In this document: positions 17,684 to 27,158 of the stretch, one piece after another
How positions within the stretch are numbered: position 1 is the stretch's first letter
Layout: each line of letters starts with the position of its first letter
Notes under the pieces: model-generated
The model's input: the letters and a program-made list of their open reading frames with translations, nothing else
Told to the model about the DNA's origin: nothing
Database searches by the model: none
Assembly (NCBI GenBank): GCA_021323945.1
Contig: JAJPKA010000020.1
Location: 186,001-250,000, forward strand
Direction of reading: 5' to 3'
Length of the DNA: 64,000 bases
From: Pseudomonadota bacterium
GTDB lineage: Bacteria > Desulfobacterota > Binatia > Binatales > Binataceae
Made by a program: the position numbers and the translations under genes

Positions 17684-19933
17684 ATGCTACCGCACCTTAT
17701 CACGCGAGATTCTCCAGACTTTCCCAATCTACAATTGGAAGCTCGGTTTGCACAACGAACCCGCAAACGGGGAATATATCTCGGTGGACGTTTTGCAGGA
17801 TCGAAATTCGAGTACTTGGTCGCGGCGCTGGTCTATTTGGCGCTCTCTCTAATCTGGTTCGGCCGCTATATCGTTGGCCATCTATCTGACAGTTACATGG
17901 GCGGTGGTACGGATCCTATTTGTCATATCTGGGCTATAGCCTGGTGGCCGTACGCTATCTCTCACTGGATCAACCCATTGATTACCCATGCGCTTTGGGC
18001 TCCCGAGGGCTATAATCTGGTCTGGGCGACGAGCATCCCCGGGCCGAGCCTGGTCGTTTATCCGATCACAAGGGTTTTGGGTCCGGTCGTTTCCTACAAT
18101 CTGCTGTGTCTCGGGGCGCCACCCGCAGCTGCCTTTTCGGCCTTCCTGGTTTGCAGATATGTTTGTCGAGCATTCTGGCCGGCCTTATTCGGGGGCTATG
18201 TCTTCGGATTCTCGCCTTACATTCTCTGTCACATGCTCGCCCACCTGGTCTTGTTGCTGGTTTTCCCGATTCCGCTGGTCGTACTGCTTGTGCTGCGGCG
18301 GATTGACGCTGAGATTGGGCGCCGGGCATTCGTTGGGGGCCTAATCTGCATCTTGCTGCTCCAATTTCTGAGCTCAACCGAGCTCTTCGCGACGACAACC
18401 ATCTTTGGTGCGATGCTTTTGGCGCTCGGTTTCGCACTAGCCGAGACACAATTGCGGTCACAACTGATTGGCTTGGTTGTAGAGATAGCCGGTGCATACG
18501 TTCTATTGATTCTGCTGTTAGTGCCGTATTTTTATTATGTATTTGTCCCTGGCTTGCCGATTCCGCCCAACCCGGCCGCAATCTATTCAAATGATCTCTT
18601 GACCTTCGTACTTCCGCCTCCCGTACTCTGGTTCGGTCCCCAGTTGATTGACCGAGCCTTCGGTCATTTCTTTGGGAGCTCTCCGTGGTGGGAACAAGCT
18701 GGCTATTTCGGTCCCGGTCTCTGGGTTCTGATAGTCCTATTTGCCTATTCTTTTTGGAAAACCAGCCTAGGACGGTTTCTTGTCCTTAGTTTCATCCTGG
18801 TCGCGGTTATGTCGGTCGGACCAGAACTACGTGTTAGCGGCAAAGCCGCGCTGCTTATGCCTTGGTGGTTTTTCAACAAATTGCCTCTCATAAACGCAGC
18901 TCTTCCTGGCAGATTCGGAGTCTATTTATCCCTAATCGTGGCAGTCGGCGCAGCTTTGTACCTTTCGAGGAGTGGGGGAAGGTTCTGGCGAAAAGGGTTG
19001 CTCGCGGGGTTCGCTTTGGCGTTTATCGTGCCTCAGCCCGCAATTTGGCAGCAAACCGGGCGATTTCCCGCGTTTCTCGGCACGCCAGGACTGACCCGCA
19101 TCCATGTGCCAGACTTTTTTCGGCATGCTGAGTACAAGCGATACCTCAGTCCGGGGGACAATGTGGTGTTTTTGCCCTTGGACCACGGCGGAAGTAACCC
19201 CGGGCTGCTCTGGCAAGCGCAATCCGGCTTTTACTTCAACACTACGGACTGGTTTGGAGCGATTCCGCCGCAAGACGCTCCACGCTGGCCAATTATCACC
19301 GCCTTTCAACATGGGGCCGCGATATTTGATTTTAATGAGCAGTTGCAGGGATTTTTGGGTGCACACCGAGTAAAAGCAATCATCGTCGATGCGAATGCTG
19401 CGGGGAGATGGCCGCAAATATTAGCCAGAGCGGGTCTCAGCGGGGCCGCTCTCGATGGCGTTATCTTCTATGATGTGGCAAACACTGTATCAGGCCAGCT
19501 TCAGCGCGCAACGGTGCATCAGCTCGCCGAAAGATACGCAGCGGTTTCATTTGGTGCGCTTCTTAGCGCGGCCAAACGGTACGTGGCGGAAGACCTGCCG
19601 CTAAACAGATTGACTCCGGGCGAACTCAACCGCCTAAAGATGCTGGAGCTGCCTGATAGCGTCCCTTCAACGGGTTCGAACTGGTGGCAGAGTCTGTGGC
19701 TCGGAAGTCGCGGTAACCTGATATCGGTCGGAATTGTTGGCAACTTCGAGGATTTGCACTTTTTAGTTGACCGCTATGGATCGAATGCGGTGAAGATTTA
19801 TTTTCCTTTTCCCAAGCCATTATCCAAACGCCGGGAGAGTGAGAGCGGCCTGCTTTTGATGACGTTTTCGCGCGAGGGTCTCAGGCAAGCCGCAGGCAAG
19901 GTAAGAGATGTCGGGAGGCAAACACCTGAATAA
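17684..19933 (+). CDS. GT-C-like polytopic membrane protein, tandem copy 1
   Basis: A 749-residue protein with about eleven membrane helices and a soluble C-terminal third. The first loop has GGTDPICHIWAIAWWPYAIS and LWAPEGYNLVWATSIPGPSL; a loop Asp-Pro and Trp-rich segment here is typical of GT-C folds that use polyprenyl-phosphate sugars. LINAALPGRFGVYLSLIVAVG lies late in the membrane part. The C-terminal region carries HRVKAIIVDANAAGRWPQIL and NWWQSLWLGSRGNLISVGIVG. It is about 50 percent identical by eye to the next gene and 3 bases from it, a clear tandem duplication. It is not a standard named family to me; glycosyltransferase is inferred from topology and context. Confidence 0.7.
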   Translation: MLPHLITRDSPDFPNLQLEARFAQRTRKRGIYLGGRFAGSKFEYLVAALVYLALSLIWFGRYIVGHLSDSYMGGGTDPICHIWAIAWWPYAISHWINPLITHALWAPEGYNLVWATSIPGPSLVVYPITRVLGPVVSYNLLCLGAPPAAAFSAFLVCRYVCRAFWPALFGGYVFGFSPYILCHMLAHLVLLLVFPIPLVVLLVLRRIDAEIGRRAFVGGLICILLLQFLSSTELFATTTIFGAMLLALGFALAETQLRSQLIGLVVEIAGAYVLLILLLVPYFYYVFVPGLPIPPNPAAIYSNDLLTFVLPPPVLWFGPQLIDRAFGHFFGSSPWWEQAGYFGPGLWVLIVLFAYSFWKTSLGRFLVLSFILVAVMSVGPELRVSGKAALLMPWWFFNKLPLINAALPGRFGVYLSLIVAVGAALYLSRSGGRFWRKGLLAGFALAFIVPQPAIWQQTGRFPAFLGTPGLTRIHVPDFFRHAEYKRYLSPGDNVVFLPLDHGGSNPGLLWQAQSGFYFNTTDWFGAIPPQDAPRWPIITAFQHGAAIFDFNEQLQGFLGAHRVKAIIVDANAAGRWPQILARAGLSGAALDGVIFYDVANTVSGQLQRATVHQLAERYAAVSFGALLSAAKRYVAEDLPLNRLTPGELNRLKMLELPDSVPSTGSNWWQSLWLGSRGNLISVGIVGNFEDLHFLVDRYGSNAVKIYFPFPKPLSKRRESESGLLLMTFSREGLRQAAGKVRDVGRQTPE

Positions 19934-19936
19934 TTT

Positions 19937-22201
19937 TTGCCCGATGCTCGCGCCGCAAAGATAAGTGTGGCGAGCAGGCGACGAACGCCTGGCGTTGTTA
20001 ACTACCTGTCGTGGAGGTTCAAGCGTCTGAACCGGTCCAGGACCCAGAATCACGTGGCTAAGTCGATGAGATGGCGGGGCGGTGCTCTTTTCGCACTAGT
20101 GGTCTACTCGGCGCTCTCACTGATTTACTTTGGTCCATCAAAACCTTCTCAGTTTTGGGAAGAATATCGCGGTCTTGGTGCAGATCCGACCATCCACATG
20201 TGGGCAATGAGCTGGTGGCCCTATGCTTTGGCTCATCATTTGAATCCGCTTCTCACACCGACAATTTTCGCACCCGGTGGTTACAATCTTGCACGCGCGG
20301 TCAGCTTGCCGGCCCCGAGCTTAGTTATTTACCCGATCACGAGACTTTTTGGTCCGGTAGTTGCCTACAATCTCTTATGCATCTTATGCCCAATCGCTGC
20401 CGCACTATCAGCCTTTGTGCTCTGCAGACATATATGTCAGAAGTTTGGACCGGCGCTGTTCGGCGGTTATATTTTTGGTTTTTCGCAATACGTCCTATCT
20501 CAGATTGGCGCGCATCTATTTCTTTTGTTTATCTTCCCCGTGCCGTTGGCAGTCTACCTGGTACTGTTGCGGATTGAAGACAAGCTAACCAGAACTTCAT
20601 TTATTGCTGCATTCAGCGCCGTAATGATCTTCGAGTTCTTATGCTCAACGGAGCTGTTTGCGACTTGTACTCTGTTTGGTCTGGTCATGCTGGCACTGGC
20701 GCTCGTGCTTCTGGCTGAGGACCGCGGCCGAATTATAAAGCTCTCCATCGAGTTGTCAGTTGCCTATACATTGATGATCATATTGTTATCACCATATCTG
20801 TACCAAGTCCTCGTCGATGGGGTACCCCAGGTACTGAATCCTCCGGAAGCATATTCAAATGATGCCTTGGCGTTGCTGGTCCCGACCCCCGTCTTGTTGG
20901 GCGGCAGTCGCTTCGCTTGGTTGAGTTGGCAATTTAGAGACGTCTGGACCGAAATGGCCGGATACATGGGGCCTGGCCTGTGGCTGGTGATTGCCCTGTT
21001 TGCGCGGAAGCATCGGGCGTCGAAGTCTTGCAGTCTTTTGTTGTGGAGTCTGGTTATCATAGGCGTCGCATCGCTCGGTCCGAAACTGCATATTGCGGGA
21101 CGAACAGGCATCTATTTGCCGTGGCTAATCGTAGCCAAGCTGCCGCTCATCAATCTGGCCTTACCGGGTCGCTTCGGGATGTATCTTTTCCTCGTGGCGG
21201 GTGTCATCCTGGCCATTTATCTCGGCGACGGTGAATTAGCTACTTGGCGGGGAGGCTTGATGGCAGCGGCGGCTCTCATCTTCATGATGCCAGATTTGGC
21301 TTTTATTCGAGCCGAGACGACTACGGTACATATCCCCGGCTTTTTTCGTTCGGGAGAATACAAGCGTTACATTGGTCGCGGCGATATAGTTTTGATTCTG
21401 CCCGACACGATAACTTCCACGAGTCAGGTGCTGCTCTGGCAGGCACAGACTGGCTTCTACTTTCGGAATGCCACGGGGTTCTATTTGCCGCCGGAAGACT
21501 ATCAGCGTTGGCCGATCACCGCCAGTTTCGTGGATGCTCACAGGATTCCCGACTTTGTTGAGCAGCTCGACGCTTTTTTGGCCGCACATCAAGTGAAAGC
21601 GATAATTGTGGACGCTAGCGCGCCCAAAGGATGGCCGGCGATGCTATCTGCGGCGGGCCTGATACCGATCGCCACCGGTGGGATCTTTTTCTACAAAGTT
21701 CCAGCTAGCGTGTTGGCATCCTTTGCTCATACCAATGCTCACCAAATGGCCGAGAAGGAGGCCGCAATTTCTTTCGGTGCGCTCGTATATGCCGCCAGCC
21801 AGTATGTGGCGCGGGGACTCCCACTCGGCAAACTAGATCCGGCAGAGACCTATCGGCTGAGACTCTTAACGGCGCTGCAGAGCGACTCACCGCCGCCCGA
21901 GGAGTCGAATTGGTGGGAAAACCTCTGGCTTGGAAGCTGGGGCGGATTGATCGGTGTCGGTATTTCCGGCCACTACGAGGACCTTCAGTTTCTGGTTAAT
22001 GAGTATGGCTCCGAAGCCGCCAAAATCCTTTTCCCCTATCCACATGAGCTAGGCAAACATCCCAGAGTCACGGAAGGACAATTGCTATTCTTATTTACCC
22101 AGAAAGGAATACGGCAGGCAGCACGCAGGACCGCTCCAAGTTTGCCAAGCCGGAGAGCGTTTTCGTTACGGACCCGCGGTTCAGCCGGCCCGTCCGCGTG
22201 A
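19937..22201 (+). CDS. GT-C-like polytopic membrane protein, tandem copy 2
   Basis: The paralog of the preceding gene, up to 754 residues. The track start is TTG 19937; the first ATG is 20066 (MRWRGGALFALVVYSALSL) and may be the true start, since no ribosome site marks either. Shared blocks are ADPTIHMWAMSWWPYALAHH, APGGYNLARAVSLPAPSLVI, CSTELFAT, LINLALPGRFGMYLFLVAGV, HQVKAIIVDASAPKGWPAML and SNWWENLWLGSWGGLIGVGI. Retention of the same loop Asp and the same C-terminal domain suggests both copies are active but with different specificity. It converges with the methyltransferase gene. Confidence 0.7.
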   Translation: MPDARAAKISVASRRRTPGVVNYLSWRFKRLNRSRTQNHVAKSMRWRGGALFALVVYSALSLIYFGPSKPSQFWEEYRGLGADPTIHMWAMSWWPYALAHHLNPLLTPTIFAPGGYNLARAVSLPAPSLVIYPITRLFGPVVAYNLLCILCPIAAALSAFVLCRHICQKFGPALFGGYIFGFSQYVLSQIGAHLFLLFIFPVPLAVYLVLLRIEDKLTRTSFIAAFSAVMIFEFLCSTELFATCTLFGLVMLALALVLLAEDRGRIIKLSIELSVAYTLMIILLSPYLYQVLVDGVPQVLNPPEAYSNDALALLVPTPVLLGGSRFAWLSWQFRDVWTEMAGYMGPGLWLVIALFARKHRASKSCSLLLWSLVIIGVASLGPKLHIAGRTGIYLPWLIVAKLPLINLALPGRFGMYLFLVAGVILAIYLGDGELATWRGGLMAAAALIFMMPDLAFIRAETTTVHIPGFFRSGEYKRYIGRGDIVLILPDTITSTSQVLLWQAQTGFYFRNATGFYLPPEDYQRWPITASFVDAHRIPDFVEQLDAFLAAHQVKAIIVDASAPKGWPAMLSAAGLIPIATGGIFFYKVPASVLASFAHTNAHQMAEKEAAISFGALVYAASQYVARGLPLGKLDPAETYRLRLLTALQSDSPPPEESNWWENLWLGSWGGLIGVGISGHYEDLQFLVNEYGSEAAKILFPYPHELGKHPRVTEGQLLFLFTQKGIRQAARRTAPSLPSRRAFSLRTRGSAGPSA

Positions 22202-22250
22202 ATTTTCGTCGCTGCCCCGGCCTGTGCCTCCGGGATTCGATCCCAAGGCA

Positions 22251-23198
22251 TTACCAAGGCAGAAACGTCTTCAGCAGCCCCTTGTAAGTTTTGAGATAAA
22301 GCGGTTGAAGCAGCAGTGCTCGAACGAACTTTCGGCGTGCAACTGCTCGTTGCCCTGCCCGTAGCGCCAGTCTCGCATCGCGGCGAAGAATGCGAGCCTG
22401 ATCAAGGGGGGAAGGTTCAGAAAAGCGGCGATCGTAAACATGTAGCCCGGATGGAGGGCGATATCGGTGCAGCAAGTTCTCGCCCGCGAAGGGTTCACAG
22501 GTCACAAGAATCCGGTTCCAGGGATGGTTAGGTTCGCCTCGATAGATGGATTCTCGTTTGATCCTAAAGTAGTGAGCCTGGAGGACTTGCCGTAGACACC
22601 CGATAGTTGGGACGAAGCAGTGTAAACCGCCCTCGAGATCAAGATGAGCAGCATGTTCTGGGTCGACGAACCCATCGTCCGGCGCGAAGTCGCCCTCGAA
22701 GATGACTATGGAACGCTCATGCGCGCAATGGCGAACCTGAGCGAAGCCAAGAAAAGGATCAACCAGATGATAGTAAACCCCGAGGCAGAGGATGATATCG
22801 AACCGTTCGTTAAGTTTGGCAGCTTCGTAAATGGAAAGATTGCTGCGAATCTCGATGGACGATCGCATCAATTCTTTGGCTAGTCTGAGGCCAGCACTAC
22901 CCGCCCAGTTCTGAGTCTCATCGTCGGCGGCGAGCACCCGCGCCGCGCCCCGTTGTTCGGCATAGAAACTCCAATACCCGTCCCAACAACCGATATCCAG
23001 AACGGTCTTCCCGGTAAAATCAATTCCGTCCAGTTCACCGCGTATCCAATTCCAGAGCCTGCGATGAGACTCGGCGTCATCAGCCTGCGAACGTGCCTTC
23101 AGGCCGTTGGGGAAATCTATGTCGTGATACCATTGGATCTGATCGATCCGTTCCTGCCATGACACCCCTTGGGGAGCCAATCCTCTCCGACCGCTCAT
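22251..23198 (-). CDS. SAM-dependent methyltransferase, CmoB/DUF1698-like, with GT2-style tail
   Basis: A 315-residue methyltransferase; ATG 23198 is preferred to GTG 23201. The N-terminal part (ERIDQIQWYHDIDFPNGLKA) and SAM site (GKTVLDIGCWDGYWSFYAEQ, then VLAADDETQNWAG) match the CmoB-like group often annotated as tRNA-U34 methyltransferase-like, many members of which act on other substrates. IILCLGVYYHLVDPFLGF is the motif after the acidic loop. The last 45 residues (LALRAGQRAVARRKFVRALL, then LKTFLP) closely resemble the C-terminal tails of the GT2 enzymes at 43707, 44795 and 49649. That tail and the context point to glycan methylation rather than tRNA work. Confidence 0.75.
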   Translation of the reverse strand: MSGRRGLAPQGVSWQERIDQIQWYHDIDFPNGLKARSQADDAESHRRLWNWIRGELDGIDFTGKTVLDIGCWDGYWSFYAEQRGAARVLAADDETQNWAGSAGLRLAKELMRSSIEIRSNLSIYEAAKLNERFDIILCLGVYYHLVDPFLGFAQVRHCAHERSIVIFEGDFAPDDGFVDPEHAAHLDLEGGLHCFVPTIGCLRQVLQAHYFRIKRESIYRGEPNHPWNRILVTCEPFAGENLLHRYRPPSGLHVYDRRFSEPSPLDQARILRRDARLALRAGQRAVARRKFVRALLLQPLYLKTYKGLLKTFLPW

Positions 23199-24193
23199 CA
23201 CACCGAATCCTGGAAATTCAGGTTTAAGGCTAAAGAGGGCTTACTTCGGGCGCGAGTTAAGTGGTAGCCAGTACGCTGCCGTCAAATTGTTGGGGAAAGA
23301 CCTAAACATTAGCGATCGACCTTGGATTAAAGGAGCGGGCCCGCCAAAGACCGAACAAAGTCGAATCACCCACTCACTTTCTCAGCACGAAGCACCCTCG
23401 ACTTGGGTGATCCTGAGCGTACGATTCTCTGCAAACTGCTCCATAAAATCATACAAACAAGCCAGATTGTACATTGCAGGTTGATTGGGAGAAAGGAAGT
23501 TGCTAATCCCATCTGCCCGAAACCCCTCTTTGTTCCGACTGCCCACTGTCAAACATGATCGGCGATCAGGTTCTCCGCAGTTGCTGACGTGTTTTTTTCA
23601 GTGACGGTTACTTTTCGAACATCAAGATCATCAAGGGTTTAGTGGCGCATCGCCCGGCGGGTGACCGGTTGCGATCACGATGTTTGACCTCTTCTCAGTG
23701 GCCTATCTCCTGACATTGCCTGATTTCACGCATTAGTTTTGGTCAAAACTATATGGACTCCCGGTCAGCCTATCCCACGCCTTCCGGTCTTTTGCCCCTT
23801 TATCCCGCTGTCGGTATATTGGGTGATTCGGTACCGGCCGGTGTTGCCCGAGCACTGCCTGGCTATCGCGGGCGTTGGCGATTCTCGGCATCCAGGTCCT
23901 TTCGAGAGGAGAATGGCGTCAGGAGCTTTCATTGGTTGGGTCGATCCGGTCAGGGCCTTGCAATATTGCCGCAAATGCACCAAGAGCTTTGTTCAAAATT
24001 CGCTAAATTGGAGGATTTAGGACACGCAGGTAGGGATTCCTTGCGACTGGCATGATCCGCAGTACTCGTGTCAGACTCACCACCCACAAAAACTAGTAGG
24101 AAGCTGCAAATGCCAAAACTTTTGTGGGTTTAGCGGTGCCCAGGCGATTGGTTTGACTTTTCGGACTTTAAAGCGCGGTCCTGAGTACGGGGA
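23199..24193. other. Nearly 1 kb without a convincing gene
   Basis: Several short track ORFs occur here, but none has a family feature. The 93-residue frame 23739-24020 has a hydrophobic middle, begins at a non-ATG codon and lacks a ribosome site; it could be a decayed membrane-protein fragment. The stretch is divergent between the methyltransferase (leftward) and the GT2/methyltransferase fusion (rightward), so it must hold both promoters. A 10 bp inverted repeat lies at 24082-24129. Confidence 0.4.
24082..24129. repeat. 10 bp perfect inverted repeat upstream of the GT2-methyltransferase gene
   Basis: ACCCACAAAA (24082-24091) and TTTTGTGGGT (24120-24129) enclose 28 bases and end 64 bases before ATG 24194. 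It could form a leader hairpin or serve as a dyad operator. No transposase lies between or near the arms. Confidence 0.5.
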
Positions 24194-25696
24194 ATGGGTG
24201 CAAGTAAAACGCTCTCGTTGTCGGTGCTCGTTCCTGTGTACAACGAGCAGCACCTTGCCGTTGAATGCCTGAACCGGTTGAGGCTGCTGGCGCAGTGCGA
24301 ATTTCTGTCGTCGGTCGAGGTGATCGTCGTGGACGACGGGTCGACCGATCTCACCCCACAGATTCTGGCCGACTACGAGAGATCCCTCCGCGAACCATCG
24401 AGTGATACGGCTGGCCGGCGCATCCGCTGGCTGTTCTGTCGGCATCAAAAGAATCGCGGCAAAGGGGCGGCTGTCCGCACCGCGTTGGAACGGGCATCGG
24501 GCGAGATAACTGTCATTCAGGATGCCGATCTTGAGTATCATCCTCGCGATCTGATCAAGATGCTGACGGTCTTCCTCGAAGAAAACGCGGACGCAGTCTT
24601 CGGTTCGCGCTTCGTCAGCGGTGGTCCACGCCGCGCGCTGCTATTTAGGCATCAGCTCGGAAACAAGTTGCTTACTTTTTTATGTAACTTGATTACCAAT
24701 CTGAATCTAACTGACGTATGGACAGGCTACAAAGCAATCCGCACTGAGCTCTTCAAGTCAATTCCCTTGGTGGCAAACGACTTTCGATTGGAGCCGGAGG
24801 TTACGATCAAACTGGCTAAACGCGAGGCCCGCATCTTTGAGGTGCCTATCAGTTACTTTGGTCGCAGCTACCAGGAGGGGAAGAAAATAGGCTGGCGCGA
24901 TGGGGTGCTTGCGCTTGGGGCAATGCTACGATGCGCCATTAGCGATGATATCTACCAGGCTGACGCGCACGGCAGCCGGATTTTGGCACGTCTGGCGCGC
25001 GCGCCACGCTTTAACGCGTGGATGGCCGACACCATCAGACCGTATTGCGGGGAACGCGTGCTCGAGATCGGTAGTGGGGTTGGCAATCTGACTCGCCGGC
25101 TCATCCCGAGGACCAAATATGTCGCCAGTGATATAAACCCGCTGTACCTCCAGACCCTGGCAAACCTCGAGGTCGATCGACCGTATATGCACACCGCCTA
25201 TTGCGATGTCACGGATTTATCGTCGTTTCCACGCATTGATGCCGAGTATGATACCGTGATTTGCCTGAACGTCATTGAGCACCTGGATGACGATCGTGCT
25301 GCGCTCCTCAATATCAATCGGGTTCTGGCTCCTTCGGGGCGCGCGATTATCCTGGTGCCACAGGGCCCCGGTAACATGGGAACCCTGGACTCAGTGCTGG
25401 GGCATCGACGCCGTTACACCCGCGAGATATTGGTTGAGCTTGCTTCCGAATGCGGGTTCAGCGTCAAAACAATAATCGACTTTAACCGCATAGGCAGCCT
25501 CGCCTGGTTTCTCAACGGCAAGATACTTCGGCGCCGCACCTTTGGTCTCGGTCAAATCTGGATGCTTGACCTTTTGACGCCGCTCTTGCGGCGCATCGAC
25601 CGTTTCTTGCCGTTGCCACCATTAAGCCTCATCGCGATCCTGCAGCGCCGCCCCGAAGTCCAGGTCACAAATACCAACAGTCACCAAGCCGTTTAA
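24194..25696 (+). CDS. Fused GT2 (DPM-synthase-like) and SAM methyltransferase
   Basis: A 500-residue two-domain protein. Residues 8-240 are a GT-A fold like dolichyl/polyprenyl-phosphate mannose synthase: LVPVYNEQHL, VIVVDDGSTD, NRGKGAAVRTALERASGEI, QDADLEYHPRDL and FGSRFVSGG, then DVWTGYKAIRTELF. Residues about 265-490 are a class I methyltransferase: RVLEIGSGVGNLTRRLI, YVASDINPLY, VICLNVIEHLDDD. There is no membrane tail. The first domain probably makes a polyprenyl-phosphate sugar for the GT-C enzymes in this region. The second may methylate the same sugar or its product. ATG 24194 follows GGGGA. Confidence 0.85.
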   Translation: MGASKTLSLSVLVPVYNEQHLAVECLNRLRLLAQCEFLSSVEVIVVDDGSTDLTPQILADYERSLREPSSDTAGRRIRWLFCRHQKNRGKGAAVRTALERASGEITVIQDADLEYHPRDLIKMLTVFLEENADAVFGSRFVSGGPRRALLFRHQLGNKLLTFLCNLITNLNLTDVWTGYKAIRTELFKSIPLVANDFRLEPEVTIKLAKREARIFEVPISYFGRSYQEGKKIGWRDGVLALGAMLRCAISDDIYQADAHGSRILARLARAPRFNAWMADTIRPYCGERVLEIGSGVGNLTRRLIPRTKYVASDINPLYLQTLANLEVDRPYMHTAYCDVTDLSSFPRIDAEYDTVICLNVIEHLDDDRAALLNINRVLAPSGRAIILVPQGPGNMGTLDSVLGHRRRYTREILVELASECGFSVKTIIDFNRIGSLAWFLNGKILRRRTFGLGQIWMLDLLTPLLRRIDRFLPLPPLSLIAILQRRPEVQVTNTNSHQAV

Positions 25697-25699
25697 CTA

Positions 25700-26818
25700 C
25701 TAGAGGGCCGGTCCCGAATCGTAAAACCAAAGTGTCCATGGACCGTATAAAAAAGGTGTCGAGATCACCGTCGCCGAGGAGCATGCGGAACCAGGTGTCC
25801 AGGGCGGGCATGCCATTGTGATGGCGTACGTTGTGGTGTTCGTCGGGCTCGCGCCGGGGAGGAAATAACTAACCGTATTGTAGGCATTAGCGGCGTTAAA
25901 TTGATCGGCGACGTAGTTGGCCAGATTGGCGAGATTGTTACCGATGGAAGGCCGTTCCACAATCCATTCCGCCGAATCGCCCTGGAATGAAATGCCGGGG
26001 GGTGGATTGAACGCATAGGCTGCTGCTTGTCCAACGGTGAGGTTCGCCAGGTAGGCGTGTCCAAAGGGCGGCGTGGCCGTATACCATACTTCGACTGCCA
26101 TGAGGTCACCCCTGCGCACTATGGGTACGCTTACCCTGACAGCAGGATATGGGTACCATTCAATCCAGGCTGAGTGAAATCGTGCCTGATTAGGCCCCGA
26201 ACAGTAGGCATCGGCCTCGGTTCCCGCCTGCAAAACGTCGCCGGAACTCAATCCGTCAAATCCGGTCCACTGCGAAGAGTAATCCCAGGAGCCGTCGCAC
26301 ACGCCCAAAGCTTGCTGCGCGACGGGCGCCACCCACTCGGAGATGACAAAGGAATTATTTAACGTGAATGTCCCGCTGGCGGCCGCCACTGCGTACCCGC
26401 TCCAGTTTAAACTGGTCAACGATACGCTACCATTACGGAGCCTGCCGGCTCGTGTCGCTTGGCGGATCGGTTCATTATATATTCGCGTTTCTTGTAAGTT
26501 GGCATTGGTAGAGCGCGGGACTCTAACCATCTTTTTCCAATGGCGAAAGGCTACCGGCGCACTTCGGGGATCAGGACGCGGGGGAATACCATAGTTAGCA
26601 AGTTCTGCTTCGGAGGCGGAAAGAGGCTCAAAACCTCGGGGAGGCGGGGGATATTGAACGACCGCTTGAGCGATACTCTGATCGGGAGCAACACTCGACG
26701 GCGGTGCGTTAATGCCCGCCGAAACCACAGAATCCGCCGTGAACAATAGCGCCAATAAGACTAAACCTGCTATCACTGAGAACCCTCCCATCAAGGCGAG
26801 GCCCGACCATGCCGCCAT
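25700..26818 (-). CDS. Secreted G1-family glutamic peptidase (eqolisin, peptidase A4)
   Basis: A 372-residue secreted protease of the G1 family, best known from fungi and active at acid pH. A signal segment (VIAGLVLLALLFTADSVVSA) and a propeptide-like proline-rich stretch precede the mature domain, which starts near residue 136 with LNWSGYAV. The expected Gln/Glu dyad is present: Gln197 in DVLQAGTE and Glu284 in DSAEWIVERP. Family blocks QWTGFDG, AWIEWYPYPAV and LANLTVGQ also match. The C-terminal part has cysteine-containing FLPG and ACPPWTPGS regions. It converges with the preceding gene, with stops 3 bases apart. The role is probably extracellular protein degradation. Confidence 0.85.
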   Translation of the reverse strand: MAAWSGLALMGGFSVIAGLVLLALLFTADSVVSAGINAPPSSVAPDQSIAQAVVQYPPPPRGFEPLSASEAELANYGIPPRPDPRSAPVAFRHWKKMVRVPRSTNANLQETRIYNEPIRQATRAGRLRNGSVSLTSLNWSGYAVAAASGTFTLNNSFVISEWVAPVAQQALGVCDGSWDYSSQWTGFDGLSSGDVLQAGTEADAYCSGPNQARFHSAWIEWYPYPAVRVSVPIVRRGDLMAVEVWYTATPPFGHAYLANLTVGQAAAYAFNPPPGISFQGDSAEWIVERPSIGNNLANLANYVADQFNAANAYNTVSYFLPGASPTNTTTYAITMACPPWTPGSACSSATVISTPFLYGPWTLWFYDSGPAL

Positions 26819-27158
26819 TGGCCGCCGCGGCCGTTCGGGCCAGTTCGATAGAGCCGATTTATGGGCGACACTTTATACGTGCTAACCAACGGTAGCTAGG
26901 CCTCTGAGGGACTCGATAATGCAACCCGTATTGGCTGATCTGCGGCAATCGTGACGCTGACAATCAACCATAAAAACGGCTAGAAGCAGATGTAGTCACC
27001 CGCCGTCCACTTGACGACGGTGCTGTTCGATGCTTCCTTTGCCAGCTATCTAGTGACAAGTGGCAGCGAGACGAAAAAAGACGCCGACCGCCAAAAGGCA
27101 TCGCGTGCTGATATAAGTTTGCCCCGACTTGAAGAACCGCTCGCTGCTAGGGAGTCTG
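26819..27158. other. Divergent intergenic region
   Basis: About 340 bases between the leftward peptidase and the rightward FkbM gene. It must carry promoters in both directions. No clear -35/-10 pair, repeat or small ORF with a ribosome site was found. The track frame 27011-27322 overlaps the FkbM gene and is a shadow. Confidence 0.4.

Noticed and set aside
23739-24020. 93-residue ORF with hydrophobic middle
   Set aside because: Non-ATG start, no ribosome site and no homology signal by eye; kept only as a note on the gap.
24082-24129. Insertion-sequence ends
   Set aside because: The inverted repeat encloses only 28 bases; no transposase and no target duplication is seen.
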